Assembly: GCF_047302465.1 (NCBI RefSeq) | Contig: NZ_CP178621.1 | Coordinates: 2,666,001 to 2,730,000, forward strand | Direction of reading: 5' to 3' | DNA from: JACMRP01 sp047302465 | GTDB taxonomy: Bacteria > Bdellovibrionota > Bdellovibrionia > Bdellovibrionales > Bdellovibrionaceae | Length of the DNA: 64,000 nt | Shown here: one piece after another, positions 33,446-41,545 of the stretch | Numbering within the stretch: position 1 is the stretch's first letter | Layout: each line of letters begins with the position of its first letter | Program-made: the position numbers and the translations under genes | Notes under the pieces: generated by a model | Seen by the model: the letters and a program-made list of their open reading frames with translations, nothing else | The model's database searches: none | What the model was told of the DNA's origin: nothing

Positions 33446-35395
33446 ATGAAAGCACAACTGGTCTTTGCAAGCCTCATCCTTGGTTTTTCTTCATTGGGTT
33501 TTGCCACGGTTCACCACCGCCTGGAGATCTCTATCGCTCCGGCTGTAAAACATCTGACCGTGGTTGATACGATCTCTGCCCTGCCTTCCACGAAAACACA
33601 GTTTCTGTTGCACAAAGATCTTAAAGTGAAAGTCCTTTCTCAGAACGATGAAGTTCGTCTGCTAAGAACGGGCGACCAAAATGAGTACGAGCTGATTACG
33701 CTCGATCAACAAGTGACTTTGCAATACTCCGGGGTGATTTATGATCCCGTCACCAACAATGACTCTAAAGGCTTGATTGCTCCGGAAGGGGCTGTTCTTT
33801 TTGGCTCAACTTACTGGGTTCCTGATTTTGCCGAAAAAGCGACTTACGAAATCCTGACAGCCATCCTCCCGCACGGCTGGATATTGGCTTCTCCACTTTC
33901 CCAAACTGAGATTCCTCAACAGGAAATCTATTTGATGGCAGGCCCCTTCGTAGAGCAGACCCTTCGCGATGTGACCCAAAAGATCACCCTCCGCATCTTT
34001 CTTCGTAAGCATGACCCTGGCTTAGCCCAAACTTATTTGAACCTCCTGCCGGGCTACCTAGACCACTACCAGAAAACTTTGGGAGCTTACCCGTATAAGT
34101 CTTTTGCCGTGATCGAGAACTTCTGGGAGACCGGCTTCGGGATGCCGGGCTTTACCCTTTTAGGCCCCGGAGTTATCCGTCTGCCATATATTTTGAACTC
34201 GTCTTTGCCACATGAACTTTTGCACAACTGGTGGGGCAACAGTGTTTTCGTAGATTACCAACGCGGCAACTGGTGCGAGGGTTTAACAACCTATTTGGCC
34301 GATCACTGGCAGCAGGAAGTGCTTCAAGCGGATCGCGATTACCGCCGTCAGAGCCTCATGACTTTCCAAGACTATACGAAGTCGTCGGCGGACTTTCCAC
34401 TCAGAGACTTTAAGCAGCGCTTTAACTTTAGTTCTCAAGCCGTAGGTTACGGCAAAGGAATGATGTTCTTCCATATGCTCAAGAAACAGCTCGGAGACCA
34501 GGTCTTTGCCCAAGCACTGCGGGATCTTTACCAGAATTATCGTGGCCACAGCATCAGTTATGAAGAGATTCAAAGCAGCTTCGAAACCACCAGCGGGGTG
34601 CCTTTAAAGTCCTACTTTAACCAATGGTTGGACCGTACGGGAGCGCCTGCCATTAAGCTTGAAAGTGCGAAGCTCACAGCCAATCAGTCCCATGAGTTTC
34701 AAGTAGATTTTGAACTTAGCCAGTCAAGCCCGCAAAGCTATGAGCTTTTGGTGCCGGTGCGCTTTAATATGGAAAACGGCAGCCAAGTTTTCAAGTACGT
34801 GAACCTGAACACCCCGAAGGAAAGCTTTAGCGCCCACTTTTTGACAAAACCTGTGAGCCTGGAAGTCGACCCGGATTTCGATATCTTCCGCGACCTCAAT
34901 ATCCAAGAACGTCCGGTCAGTCTTTCGAACCTTTTTGGCGCTAAAAATATTTGGCTTGTAGGTGGAACTTCTGCGCAGCAAACAGCCTATCAACAAGCAT
35001 GGCAATCTGCCGTCGCGACACCGATCACGGTCACTGATGATAAACTCCTCCTGGACTTGCCAGCAGAGGGAGCCGTTGTACTTTTAGGGGATTCCCCAGC
35101 CTATGAAAAGCTGATGACTGAAGATCTTAAAGGACAAGATTTTGTGGTGAGCTCTGAGGCAATCACCCTGCTTGGAACTTCCTACTCCAAGCGGGAGAAT
35201 AAAATGGCCGTCGTGGCCCGATCTTTATCACGTCCTGGACTGATCATTACCTGGATCCGTGGTGAAAATTTAGAAACTCTAGCGCCTCGCCTACTTCATT
35301 ATGGCAAGTACGGGGTTTTGGTTTTTGCTGAAAAAACCACGCCCCTTAAAACCACTTGGCCGACTTTACAATCGCCGCTCAAAGTAGTTTTTTAG
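33446..35395 (+). CDS. Exported M1-family (gluzincin) metallopeptidase homologue
   Basis: 649 residues with a signal peptide (MKAQLVFASLILGFSSLGFA). The zinc site is complete: HELLHNWWGN, then Glu 18 residues on in WCEGLTTYLAD. The Tyr of YGKGMMFFHML fits the family's transition-state residue. The exopeptidase GAMEN motif is absent; at that position it reads ENFWETGFGMPGF, as in M1 relatives not proven to be aminopeptidases. Domain order: beta N-domain (25-190), catalytic (190-410), then an Ig-like C-domain (about 410-500) and an extra tail. It probably degrades peptides outside the cytoplasm. Its stop overlaps the convergent gene by 4 bases. Confidence 0.87.
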   Translation: MKAQLVFASLILGFSSLGFATVHHRLEISIAPAVKHLTVVDTISALPSTKTQFLLHKDLKVKVLSQNDEVRLLRTGDQNEYELITLDQQVTLQYSGVIYDPVTNNDSKGLIAPEGAVLFGSTYWVPDFAEKATYEILTAILPHGWILASPLSQTEIPQQEIYLMAGPFVEQTLRDVTQKITLRIFLRKHDPGLAQTYLNLLPGYLDHYQKTLGAYPYKSFAVIENFWETGFGMPGFTLLGPGVIRLPYILNSSLPHELLHNWWGNSVFVDYQRGNWCEGLTTYLADHWQQEVLQADRDYRRQSLMTFQDYTKSSADFPLRDFKQRFNFSSQAVGYGKGMMFFHMLKKQLGDQVFAQALRDLYQNYRGHSISYEEIQSSFETTSGVPLKSYFNQWLDRTGAPAIKLESAKLTANQSHEFQVDFELSQSSPQSYELLVPVRFNMENGSQVFKYVNLNTPKESFSAHFLTKPVSLEVDPDFDIFRDLNIQERPVSLSNLFGAKNIWLVGGTSAQQTAYQQAWQSAVATPITVTDDKLLLDLPAEGAVVLLGDSPAYEKLMTEDLKGQDFVVSSEAITLLGTSYSKRENKMAVVARSLSRPGLIITWIRGENLETLAPRLLHYGKYGVLVFAEKTTPLKTTWPTLQSPLKVVF

Positions 35396-36264
35396 TCTTT
35401 TTCTGGTACGAAGTGGAAGGTATAGGTCATGCGATCTTTGCTGCTTGCAAGCTTCGCTTGACGTGGAAATCTCCAACCTGAAAGGCGATCTACCATGCAT
35501 TTCTCAACATCTTTATTATGTAATTGAGAAGTCTGCACTTCGACGCCTGATACACGGCCTTGAGCATCCATCGCCCAACCCATGACAACCTTGCCTTTCA
35601 TTTCAGACTTCTTTTTCAAGCCGTCGTGATAGCAAGTTTTCAGGTCGCGATAGTTGTCAGAGATTGTGCGCAGAATGTGTTCTTTGCGCTCTTTCGCAGA
35701 AACTGGTGCCGCTGAAGAATCTGAAGAAGATTTTGAAGACTCCAAACTCTCTAGCTCTTTACCCAAGTCCACGCCTTGTGGAGGTGGAATTTCTTCAGAA
35801 GCCGGGCTACGGCTAACTACACGCGAAGACTTACCAGATTTTGCATAAGGTTGCTTTGCAACTGGTGGAGCTTCATAACGTGGTTCTGGTGCTGACTCAG
35901 CAAAAGAAAGATTGTCGAGATCGAAATTATCGCTCTTCTCTTGGCTCTTACGCCAAGCATCTGCAGCCTCTTGTTCTGAATCTTCGGAAGACTTCTTAGT
36001 TCTAAAAGAAGAGAAGGCGCTTGAGTATGCACCTTGAGGAGACTCATCTTCTACACGCGTTGGAGAGGGTGCTGGCTCCTCAACAGTGGTTACAACATAA
36101 TTATCAGGAAGCTTCTTGCGTCCCAAGTCTTGTTCATAAGAGTTCACAAATCCAGAAGAATTCGTATTTGTAACTTCCTCTGGCAAAGCCAAATCGAAAG
36201 TTTCGCTGGCGTGAACTTGCATTGAAAATAAAAGTGAAGTGATGATCGAAACTGTCTTTCGCAT
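35392..36264 (-). CDS. Exported AgmX/PglI C-terminal domain protein
   Basis: 290 residues, with GGGGGAAAT before the ATG and a signal peptide (MRKTVSIITSLLFSMQVHAS). Residues 25-190 are disordered, rich in Ser, Pro and Glu. The last 100 form the AgmX/PglI domain, related to TonB C-termini (KEHILRTISDNYRDLKTCYHDGLKK, GKVVMGWAMDAQGRVSGVEV, CMVDRLSGWRFPR), with two Cys likely to pair. In Myxococcus such proteins belong to gliding complexes and in other deltaproteobacteria to uncharacterised envelope machines. Same domain as 49114-49899. No partner genes are adjacent. Confidence 0.82.
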   Translation of the reverse strand: MRKTVSIITSLLFSMQVHASETFDLALPEEVTNTNSSGFVNSYEQDLGRKKLPDNYVVTTVEEPAPSPTRVEDESPQGAYSSAFSSFRTKKSSEDSEQEAADAWRKSQEKSDNFDLDNLSFAESAPEPRYEAPPVAKQPYAKSGKSSRVVSRSPASEEIPPPQGVDLGKELESLESSKSSSDSSAAPVSAKERKEHILRTISDNYRDLKTCYHDGLKKKSEMKGKVVMGWAMDAQGRVSGVEVQTSQLHNKDVEKCMVDRLSGWRFPRQAKLASSKDRMTYTFHFVPEKD

Positions 36265-36551
36265 ATTTCCCCCAATAAAACGCCCTCATTACGTGCGAAT
36301 GACGTGAAGTTCAACCAGCCTAACAGAACAAGGTACGACCTTAAATATTTTTTTAGAAAGTGTCTCAACGTGAAACAAATCCATAGTTTTTCTTGCCTCA
36401 ATAGTAGATTTTCTGCCTGCCTGACGTTCTGTGTAGGGACACAGGGTTTTCAACTCACTTCCAACAAAAAGATTTTTTACCCCCGCGGTTGTGCTTTTGA
36501 AATCTTCCAACTAAGACTTTCAGTACTTAAATAGACTAAAAAGGGAGTCCT
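36265..36551. promoter_or_regulatory. Divergent 287-base spacer
   Basis: It must hold promoters for the AgmX-domain gene and the binding protein gene. One small hairpin (CTGTGT / ACACAG around AGGG) was seen near 36430-36450. AAGGGAG lies 5-6 bases before the ATG at 36552. Nothing else was recognised. Confidence 0.35.
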
Positions 36552-37559
36552 ATGAAGAATTTCATTTTTCTTTCCGCATTTTTGGGTGCGATTCAATTCG
36601 CTTCTGCGCAAAACACTGTTGTAAAATGGGTTGGCCAATTTCCTGCTGAGCAAGCAGCTCCAGCCGTTGACCTCTTCAACGCAGAACATGCTGCTGAGTT
36701 GGGCTTCACTGTCGAGTATAAATACGACGAGACTGTTGTTGCCGATTTGCTAGCTGGTAAAGCTCATCCTGAATATGACTTGGTTCACATGAAAGATGCT
36801 GAGATGCTAAACAGCTTGGCAAAAAAATCTCTTTCTACTCCGATTGCTTTGGATAACAAAGCCGTTTTACCAGCTCATTTAAAAGATGCTAACAACAACT
36901 GGATTGCCGTTTTAAAACGCGCTCGTATCATTTACTACAATTCAGACCTTGTTGCTGATGGTGAAGTAAAAAACTACGAAGACTTGAGCGACGCAAAATT
37001 CAAAGACAAGCTTTGCCTTCGTCAGAAAAAAGCTCAATACAACTTGGGTTTGTACGCTTTCTTCTTAGATGTTTTGGGTACAGAGAAAACAACAAGCTTG
37101 TTGAAAGCATGGGCTGACAATACTGCCGGCGTGCCACTTCTTGAAAAAGACTTGGACGAAGTCATCGTTAAAGTCGCTAAAGGCGAATGTGCGGTTGGCG
37201 TTGCTAACACTTACTACTATATGCGCCACTTGCGTGCGACTCCAGACAGCAAAGTAAAAGCTGTGATTCCTAATCAAAACGATATCGGTGCTCACGTGAA
37301 CATCGACGGCGTTGCACTTTTGAAAGATGCGACTCAGCTTGATAACGCTCAAATTTTTGCTAACTGGTTGCTGACTGAAAAAGCTCAGCTAGCTCTTAGC
37401 AAAATCACTGACAAATTCCCTGCGAATCCGGCAGTTACTTCTGCTCCGGTAGTTCAAGCTTTTGGTCCATTCAAAGAAAACCAAAGCTTCAATCTAAACC
37501 GCATTACAGAGCTTAAAGACGAAGCTCTAAAAATTGCTACCGAACAAGGTCTTAAATAG
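36552..37559 (+). CDS. Periplasmic iron(III)-type solute-binding protein
   Basis: 335 residues with a signal peptide (MKNFIFLSAFLGAIQFASAQ). It has the family 1 / FbpA-FutA outline: NTVVKWVGQFPAEQAAP, PEYDLVHMKDAEML, IIYYNSDLV, and CAVGVANTYYYMRHL, where a run of tyrosines sits as in the ferric-ion ligands of FbpA/FutA. VIPNQNDIGAHVNIDGVALLKDA is the typical second-lobe strand. No permease or ATPase gene is next to it. Codon use looks like that of a highly expressed gene (many AAA, GCT and GTT). Confidence 0.8.
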   Translation: MKNFIFLSAFLGAIQFASAQNTVVKWVGQFPAEQAAPAVDLFNAEHAAELGFTVEYKYDETVVADLLAGKAHPEYDLVHMKDAEMLNSLAKKSLSTPIALDNKAVLPAHLKDANNNWIAVLKRARIIYYNSDLVADGEVKNYEDLSDAKFKDKLCLRQKKAQYNLGLYAFFLDVLGTEKTTSLLKAWADNTAGVPLLEKDLDEVIVKVAKGECAVGVANTYYYMRHLRATPDSKVKAVIPNQNDIGAHVNIDGVALLKDATQLDNAQIFANWLLTEKAQLALSKITDKFPANPAVTSAPVVQAFGPFKENQSFNLNRITELKDEALKIATEQGLK

Positions 37560-37584
37560 ACCCTTCTTAATCTAGCAGATCTAC

Positions 37585-37636
37585 AATCCTGCAAGCTTGA
37601 ATCACTCTTAAGAAGTGTAAGTTTGCAGGATTTTTC
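37585..37636 (+). terminator. Intrinsic terminator with long loop
   Basis: A 10-bp stem (AATCCTGCAA / TTGCAGGATT) encloses about 28 bases with a small inner hairpin and is followed by TTTTCATTT. It follows the binding protein gene by 26 bases. Confidence 0.8.
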
Positions 37637-37718
37637 ATTTCATCCCCTGCTCAAATACAAATGTTAGCCCCTTTAAGCACGTGATAAATTTGGGAGTACC
37701 GTTGTAAAGGAGACTCCC

Positions 37719-38219
37719 ATGAAATCACCAAAATCTTCGTCGCGAAGTTTGACCGGAATTTTTATCGGGGCAGCGCTCGGTGCTGTTGCGATGTATTTCT
37801 TGGACCCGCAAAAAGGACGCACTCGTCGTATACATGCCCAAGATAAGATTTTTAAATATGGACGTCGTACTCGCCGACTCGGAGAAAGAACTGCTGATAA
37901 CTTTAGAAATCGCGTCTACGGAAAAATGCAAGAAATCCAACACAAGAAAAAAGCTTCGAGAGTTGACGACTATACACTAGAGCAACGTGTACGCGCCGCT
38001 ATCGGCCGCAAAGTCAGTCACGTGAAAGCTATTAAAATCTTTGTGACGGACGGAGAAGTGGTTTTAGCAGGCCCCATCCTCAATCACGAAGTTCAAGAAC
38101 TCATTGCTGGCATTAAACACATTCCAGGAGTGCGTCGAGTAATTGATGAACTCTCGAAGTACGATCACGCTGGTAATGTACCGGGACTTCAAGGCGAAGG
38201 GATCACCTACCGCCAATAA
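37719..38219 (+). CDS. BON-domain protein with N-terminal membrane helix
   Basis: 166 residues. Residues 13-30 (LTGIFIGAALGAVAMYFL) are a Gly-rich helix followed by DPQKGRTRR, like YtxH-type anchors. A basic linker comes next, then a BON domain at about 88-147 (LEQRVRAAIGRKVSHVKAIKIFVTDGEVVLAGPI...VQELIAGIKHIPGVRRVIDEL). BON domains bind phospholipid at the envelope and are often osmotic-stress induced. AAGGAG lies 8 bases before the ATG. Single gene. Confidence 0.87.
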   Translation: MKSPKSSSRSLTGIFIGAALGAVAMYFLDPQKGRTRRIHAQDKIFKYGRRTRRLGERTADNFRNRVYGKMQEIQHKKKASRVDDYTLEQRVRAAIGRKVSHVKAIKIFVTDGEVVLAGPILNHEVQELIAGIKHIPGVRRVIDELSKYDHAGNVPGLQGEGITYRQ

Positions 38220-38625
38220 AAAATGAGAGGGAGGCACTTGCGCTTGCCTCCCCCTCCACCCAGAGAAAATTGGGATAATCCCTGGGGAATTTGATTTTAT
38301 ACATACTATTAGTGCAAATAGAGGGCCCAGGACGTGAACATAAGAAAGTCATGGACTTAGAAGAGGTTCGATTTTTAAGAAATGTTCAAGTCCTCACCAC
38401 TCCGCTTGGAAATCCTAAGCTAACTTTAGATAAATATTAGCGAATTCCGTATTGCCTTTTTCTTAGACGGAGGCGCAAAATATGATCACTAAATTTTAGT
38501 ATCATATAAAACCCAGACCACATTTTATTTATTAATATATTGAAATTACTGGTATTTATCAATATGAAGCGATCACTTATTTGCTGAATAACAACTACAA
38601 ATAGACACTGCGTAGTCGGGAAAAA
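38220..38625. other. 406-base gene-free, AT-rich stretch with two hairpins
   Basis: GGGAGGCA / TGCCTCCC at about 38229-38252 is a hairpin just after the BON gene, without a T run. At about 38481-38507, ACTAAA-T-TTTAGT is flanked by TATGAT and ATCATA, giving a 12-bp imperfect palindrome. No frame with a ribosome-binding site was found. Confidence 0.5.
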
Positions 38626-39417
38626 TTATGGCTCTGGCAAATCAGAGTAATAGTAATCTTGAATCTCTTTAAATTTCTTCGATTTTTTAAACTGAGTCAA
38701 AAGCAGATTAATCTCTTGAACTGTGGGTCGAATATTTTTTCTGACCATTACTCGATGCGAGTACTGCTGATCCACTTTTGTTGAGATCATGATCTTAGAT
38801 TTGTCGTCTGGATTCTTTTTAAAATATCCATTTAAAAAAACATCCGACACCACGGCGATATCGCCGCGATCAAAGAGGATCATCTTTACACAACCCTCAT
38901 TGCTAGATACCAACTGCATATTATATTTTTTACGAAGATAATTTGGGTCTGCATTGTGCCCCGCAAAACCATAGTGATATCCCAGAATCCCTACCATGTT
39001 TTTCCGAGTGAAATCAGAGAAGAAAGCCGGATCTCGATAAACTTTCTTTCTTGCAATGTAGATTTCTTTTCCCTTCATATAAACGTCAGACGCATCCACC
39101 GCACTTCGATCCCAACCCCATTCGATGTTATCGAAAAAGCTTAAGTCATAAACGCCGTTTTTAAAATCTCCATGACGTCTCATGGCTGAAATCGGCATTG
39201 CTTGAAACTCGTAATCTTTTTGCGTGGAATTCATGAACTCTAAAAGGTCTGCCAAGATGCCTGTCACCTTGCCGTCTGACTCGATATGTATGTACGGAGG
39301 AAACTCGACAGCGCCAACTTTCACAACCTGTCGTTGCTTCATAGGCGCCTCGTTCGCCCAAAGTAAAATGGGCGACGCAAGAACTAGTAGTAATAGGACT
39401 TCTGCTATAGTTTTCAT
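38626..39417 (-). CDS. Periplasmic solute-binding protein, family 3
   Basis: 263 residues with a signal peptide (MKTIAEVLLLLVLASPILLWAN). Pattern: VVKVGAVEFPPYIHIESDGKVTGILADLLEFM and LSFFDNIEWG, then a second lobe with VGILGYHYGF, as in amino-acid-binding SBP_bac_3 proteins. It lacks a neighbouring transporter. The long polar mature part and the lone setting resemble the lone binding proteins thought to serve sensing. A distant paralogue is at 30158. Confidence 0.75.
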   Translation of the reverse strand: MKTIAEVLLLLVLASPILLWANEAPMKQRQVVKVGAVEFPPYIHIESDGKVTGILADLLEFMNSTQKDYEFQAMPISAMRRHGDFKNGVYDLSFFDNIEWGWDRSAVDASDVYMKGKEIYIARKKVYRDPAFFSDFTRKNMVGILGYHYGFAGHNADPNYLRKKYNMQLVSSNEGCVKMILFDRGDIAVVSDVFLNGYFKKNPDDKSKIMISTKVDQQYSHRVMVRKNIRPTVQEINLLLTQFKKSKKFKEIQDYYYSDLPEP

Positions 39418-39669
39418 CTACTTTGCCGTCGCACAGTGGAGTGTTATCCTTCTCCCCGTATCGGCGCAAAAAATGCTCTACTAGACCCCTTTTTTTCGAC
39501 TGAAAGCTATCTAAAACACACCAGGGGATCCATGGGCTATTTTCCAGGAAAAACCCTGAATATCCAGCTAGATAAACCACCCCAACATCTCACTTTTTCC
39601 CCCGAAGATCTTCTAAGGAACTGAAGTCCTCATGGACTACCACTCTCGTTTGCTGGGGTGACCGTAACA

Positions 39670-39699
39670 TTGACAAGCTTCAATGGCGAAAGTTAGAAA
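39670..39699 (+). promoter_or_regulatory. Sigma-70-type promoter of the tRNA gene
   Basis: TTGACA at 39670-39675, an 18-base spacer, then TAGAAA at 39694-39699. Transcription would start about 7 bases before the mature tRNA end. Confidence 0.55.
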
Positions 39700-39712
39700 T
39701 GAATTTAGAGAT

Positions 39713-39788
39713 GACCTCATAGCTCAAGTGGATAGAGCTTTCGTTTCCTAAACGACAGATCCCCGTTCAACTCGGGGTGAGGTCACCA
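39713..39788 (+). tRNA. tRNA-Arg (anticodon CCT)
   Basis: 76 bases. Acceptor arms GACCTCA and TGAGGTC pair fully, discriminator A, and the CCA end is encoded. D arm GCTC / GAGC. The anticodon loop reads TTCCTAA, giving CCT, which decodes AGG. T stem CCCCG / CGGGG with loop TTCAACT. The anticodon stem has a T-C mismatch at its outer end, which weakens but does not abolish the fold. This is the only RNA gene seen. Confidence 0.93.
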
Positions 39789-40041
39789 TTCTTGACGACT
39801 CACAAAGATGAGGTCACTCCTTTTTTCGACTGCGAACAAGGAACCGATGTAGTGATCTCTTTTTAGTCGATCTCCAATTTGTTTCTGGTTTCACCTAGAT
39901 AAAGATTTTTGAGACATTGATACGTCGATTTCTCTAACGAGTGTCAATCTTCAAATCCAGTTTATGAGGCCCTCGCAGCTGGTACTCACGTTGCAAGCTT
40001 TAAAAGATGTTAGGGATTTTTAATCTTTACTAGGAGTATTT

Positions 40042-41298
40042 ATGAACAGCCTCAAGCTCGCAATGATGTCTTTAGTTTTTTGCTTAGCTGCAGTCACGCA
40101 TGAAGCAAATGCAAGTGGCGGCAGTAGTAGTTCAAGCTTAATAGTCACCGCAGCGTTTTTGAGTAACGGTGTCACAGAATTTTATGCCTACGGGCCCACC
40201 TCGAAACCTAATGCTACGATTACCTTAAATGGTGTCGCTGTGACAAAATCAGACGCCTACGGATCCTGGAACATTCAAATTTTGAATTATACAAGTCCTG
40301 CTGATTGTATAGCAAGAATTTCAGATGGAGCTTCTACTGTTAGCAAATCCATCCAATACTGTATTATGGGAGGATCTGCGGGACAGGTATCACTTGATGG
40401 TGTGTCGGTAGTTAATGCGGGTTCTTCTGGTTCGATGACTTTGTATACAGAAATTGCGGCTCCAGCTACTGGAGTCAGCGTTGCGATTTCTTCGGGAATG
40501 CCAAGTGTTTTAGGCGTACCTTCGAGTGTATTCGTTTCAGGTGGAAACACAAACGCGCAAGTTCCATTTACAACTACTTCAACCAGCATGAGATATCAAA
40601 CCGTATCAATGACGGCTAAATCAGGTTCTGCAATCGGCACTAAAAACGTCCTCATTGTGCCATCTCTGGCTTCGTGGAATGTGACTGGTGCATTCAACAT
40701 CACGGCTCAAGGTGAAAATTACTGCTCACCTTATTCTGCGCGCCGCAGTGACTTTGATGCGGCCATCATCGCCACAGCAACTGACTTCATGAAAAACGGC
40801 GAAAGTGGTACCAATGGTGTGAATCCTGGAACCGAAAGAATCACAGTGAAAACTCTGAATCTTCGTTGTGCAAAAAGTTTTCCAGCCGGTCACCAAATCA
40901 CTGCGACTGGAAGTGTGGTTGCGACTAATACTTCTGTTACTGGTGGCTTCCGCTGCTTCCAAGCGAAACAAAATTGGAGTTGTTCTGCCGGCACCAAAAA
41001 CGCCATGGTGTCACATACATTCGCTCAAGCTTCGATTTCCTACGCGGTTCAAAAAACTATTACAGGAAAAGTTTGCTTAATGAGAGCGGCGTCTGCAGGT
41101 GGAGCGGTGGTATCTTTAGTCAGCCTCTGGCCAGCTTCTGTTGCTGTTCCAGCAAGTGTGACTATTCCAGCTGGAGCTCTATGCGCAAACTATACGGCAT
41201 CAATCAATATGGCGGGTCAGTCCTTCGGTTATGACTACGATGTAAAGGCAACTTATGATGGGTTCTCTACTTGGGCAAAGTTCGTGGTCAATAAATAA
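40042..41298 (+). CDS. Large secreted protein with Ig-like N-terminal part
   Basis: 418 residues with a signal peptide (MNSLKLAMMSLVFCLAAVTHEANAS), then a Ser-rich linker. Residues about 40-110 (LTVTAAF-type strands, KPNATITLNGVAVTKSDAYGSWNIQI) look like a bacterial Ig-like fold. The rest is beta-rich, Ser/Thr/Ala-rich and low in charge, with several Cys that probably pair (CIARIS...QYCIM; CSPYSARR; CFQAKQNWSC). It may be a surface or secreted adhesin-like protein. AGGAG lies 7 bases upstream. Two terminators follow. Confidence 0.75.
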   Translation: MNSLKLAMMSLVFCLAAVTHEANASGGSSSSSLIVTAAFLSNGVTEFYAYGPTSKPNATITLNGVAVTKSDAYGSWNIQILNYTSPADCIARISDGASTVSKSIQYCIMGGSAGQVSLDGVSVVNAGSSGSMTLYTEIAAPATGVSVAISSGMPSVLGVPSSVFVSGGNTNAQVPFTTTSTSMRYQTVSMTAKSGSAIGTKNVLIVPSLASWNVTGAFNITAQGENYCSPYSARRSDFDAAIIATATDFMKNGESGTNGVNPGTERITVKTLNLRCAKSFPAGHQITATGSVVATNTSVTGGFRCFQAKQNWSCSAGTKNAMVSHTFAQASISYAVQKTITGKVCLMRAASAGGAVVSLVSLWPASVAVPASVTIPAGALCANYTASINMAGQSFGYDYDVKATYDGFSTWAKFVVNK

Positions 41299-41309
41299 AT
41301 TTAATTATC

Positions 41310-41334
41310 GAGCCCACTTTTTAAAAGTGGGCTC
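41310..41334 (+). terminator. Palindromic hairpin after the Ig-like gene
   Basis: A 12-base perfect inverted repeat (GAGCCCACTTTT) around one T, 11 bases after the stop. It is followed by A rather than T, so it may protect the RNA end or act on the opposite strand. Confidence 0.7.
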
Positions 41335-41350
41335 AAAAATCCTGACTCAT

Positions 41351-41379
41351 AAAAATCCCCTTCTAAGGGGATTTTTTTC
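41351..41379 (+). terminator. Intrinsic terminator
   Basis: AAAAATCCCCTT and its complement around CT, ending in seven T. The stem is effectively 10 bp with a tetraloop. It is the main terminator for the gene at 40042. Confidence 0.9.
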
Positions 41380-41545
41380 TTAAGGCGATCCACAATATTT
41401 TTACGGCGCGCCTACGGAGGGTCGCCTATTTTTTTGGCGAATGACACGTTCTTTGTTTATTACGAAGGAATGGCATCACGGAGTTGACGATGGTGTCTCT
41501 TTAAAAGGACTTTTTAATTGTCATAGGTCTATGTAGAAAGAGGCT

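Larger units (their letters stand above)
39418..40041. other. 624-base stretch with only a tRNA gene
   Basis: Besides the tRNA and its promoter this contains one short frame (39532-39624, 30 codons, AGGGG before the ATG) for which nothing else argues, and an A/T-rich leader ahead of the gene at 40042 with AGGAG 7 bases before its ATG. Confidence 0.6.

Noticed and set aside
39436..39624. 62-codon frame from a GTG, with a 30-codon inner version starting at the ATG at 39532 behind AGGGG
   Set aside because: No signal peptide, domain or terminator supports it, and it lies in the leader region of a tRNA gene. It could be a micro-protein, but the evidence is only one possible ribosome-binding site.
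39809..39826. T run after the second TGAGGTCAC read as a tRNA terminator
   Set aside because: No complementary arm directly precedes the T run; pairing with the acceptor strand inside the tRNA would destroy the tRNA.
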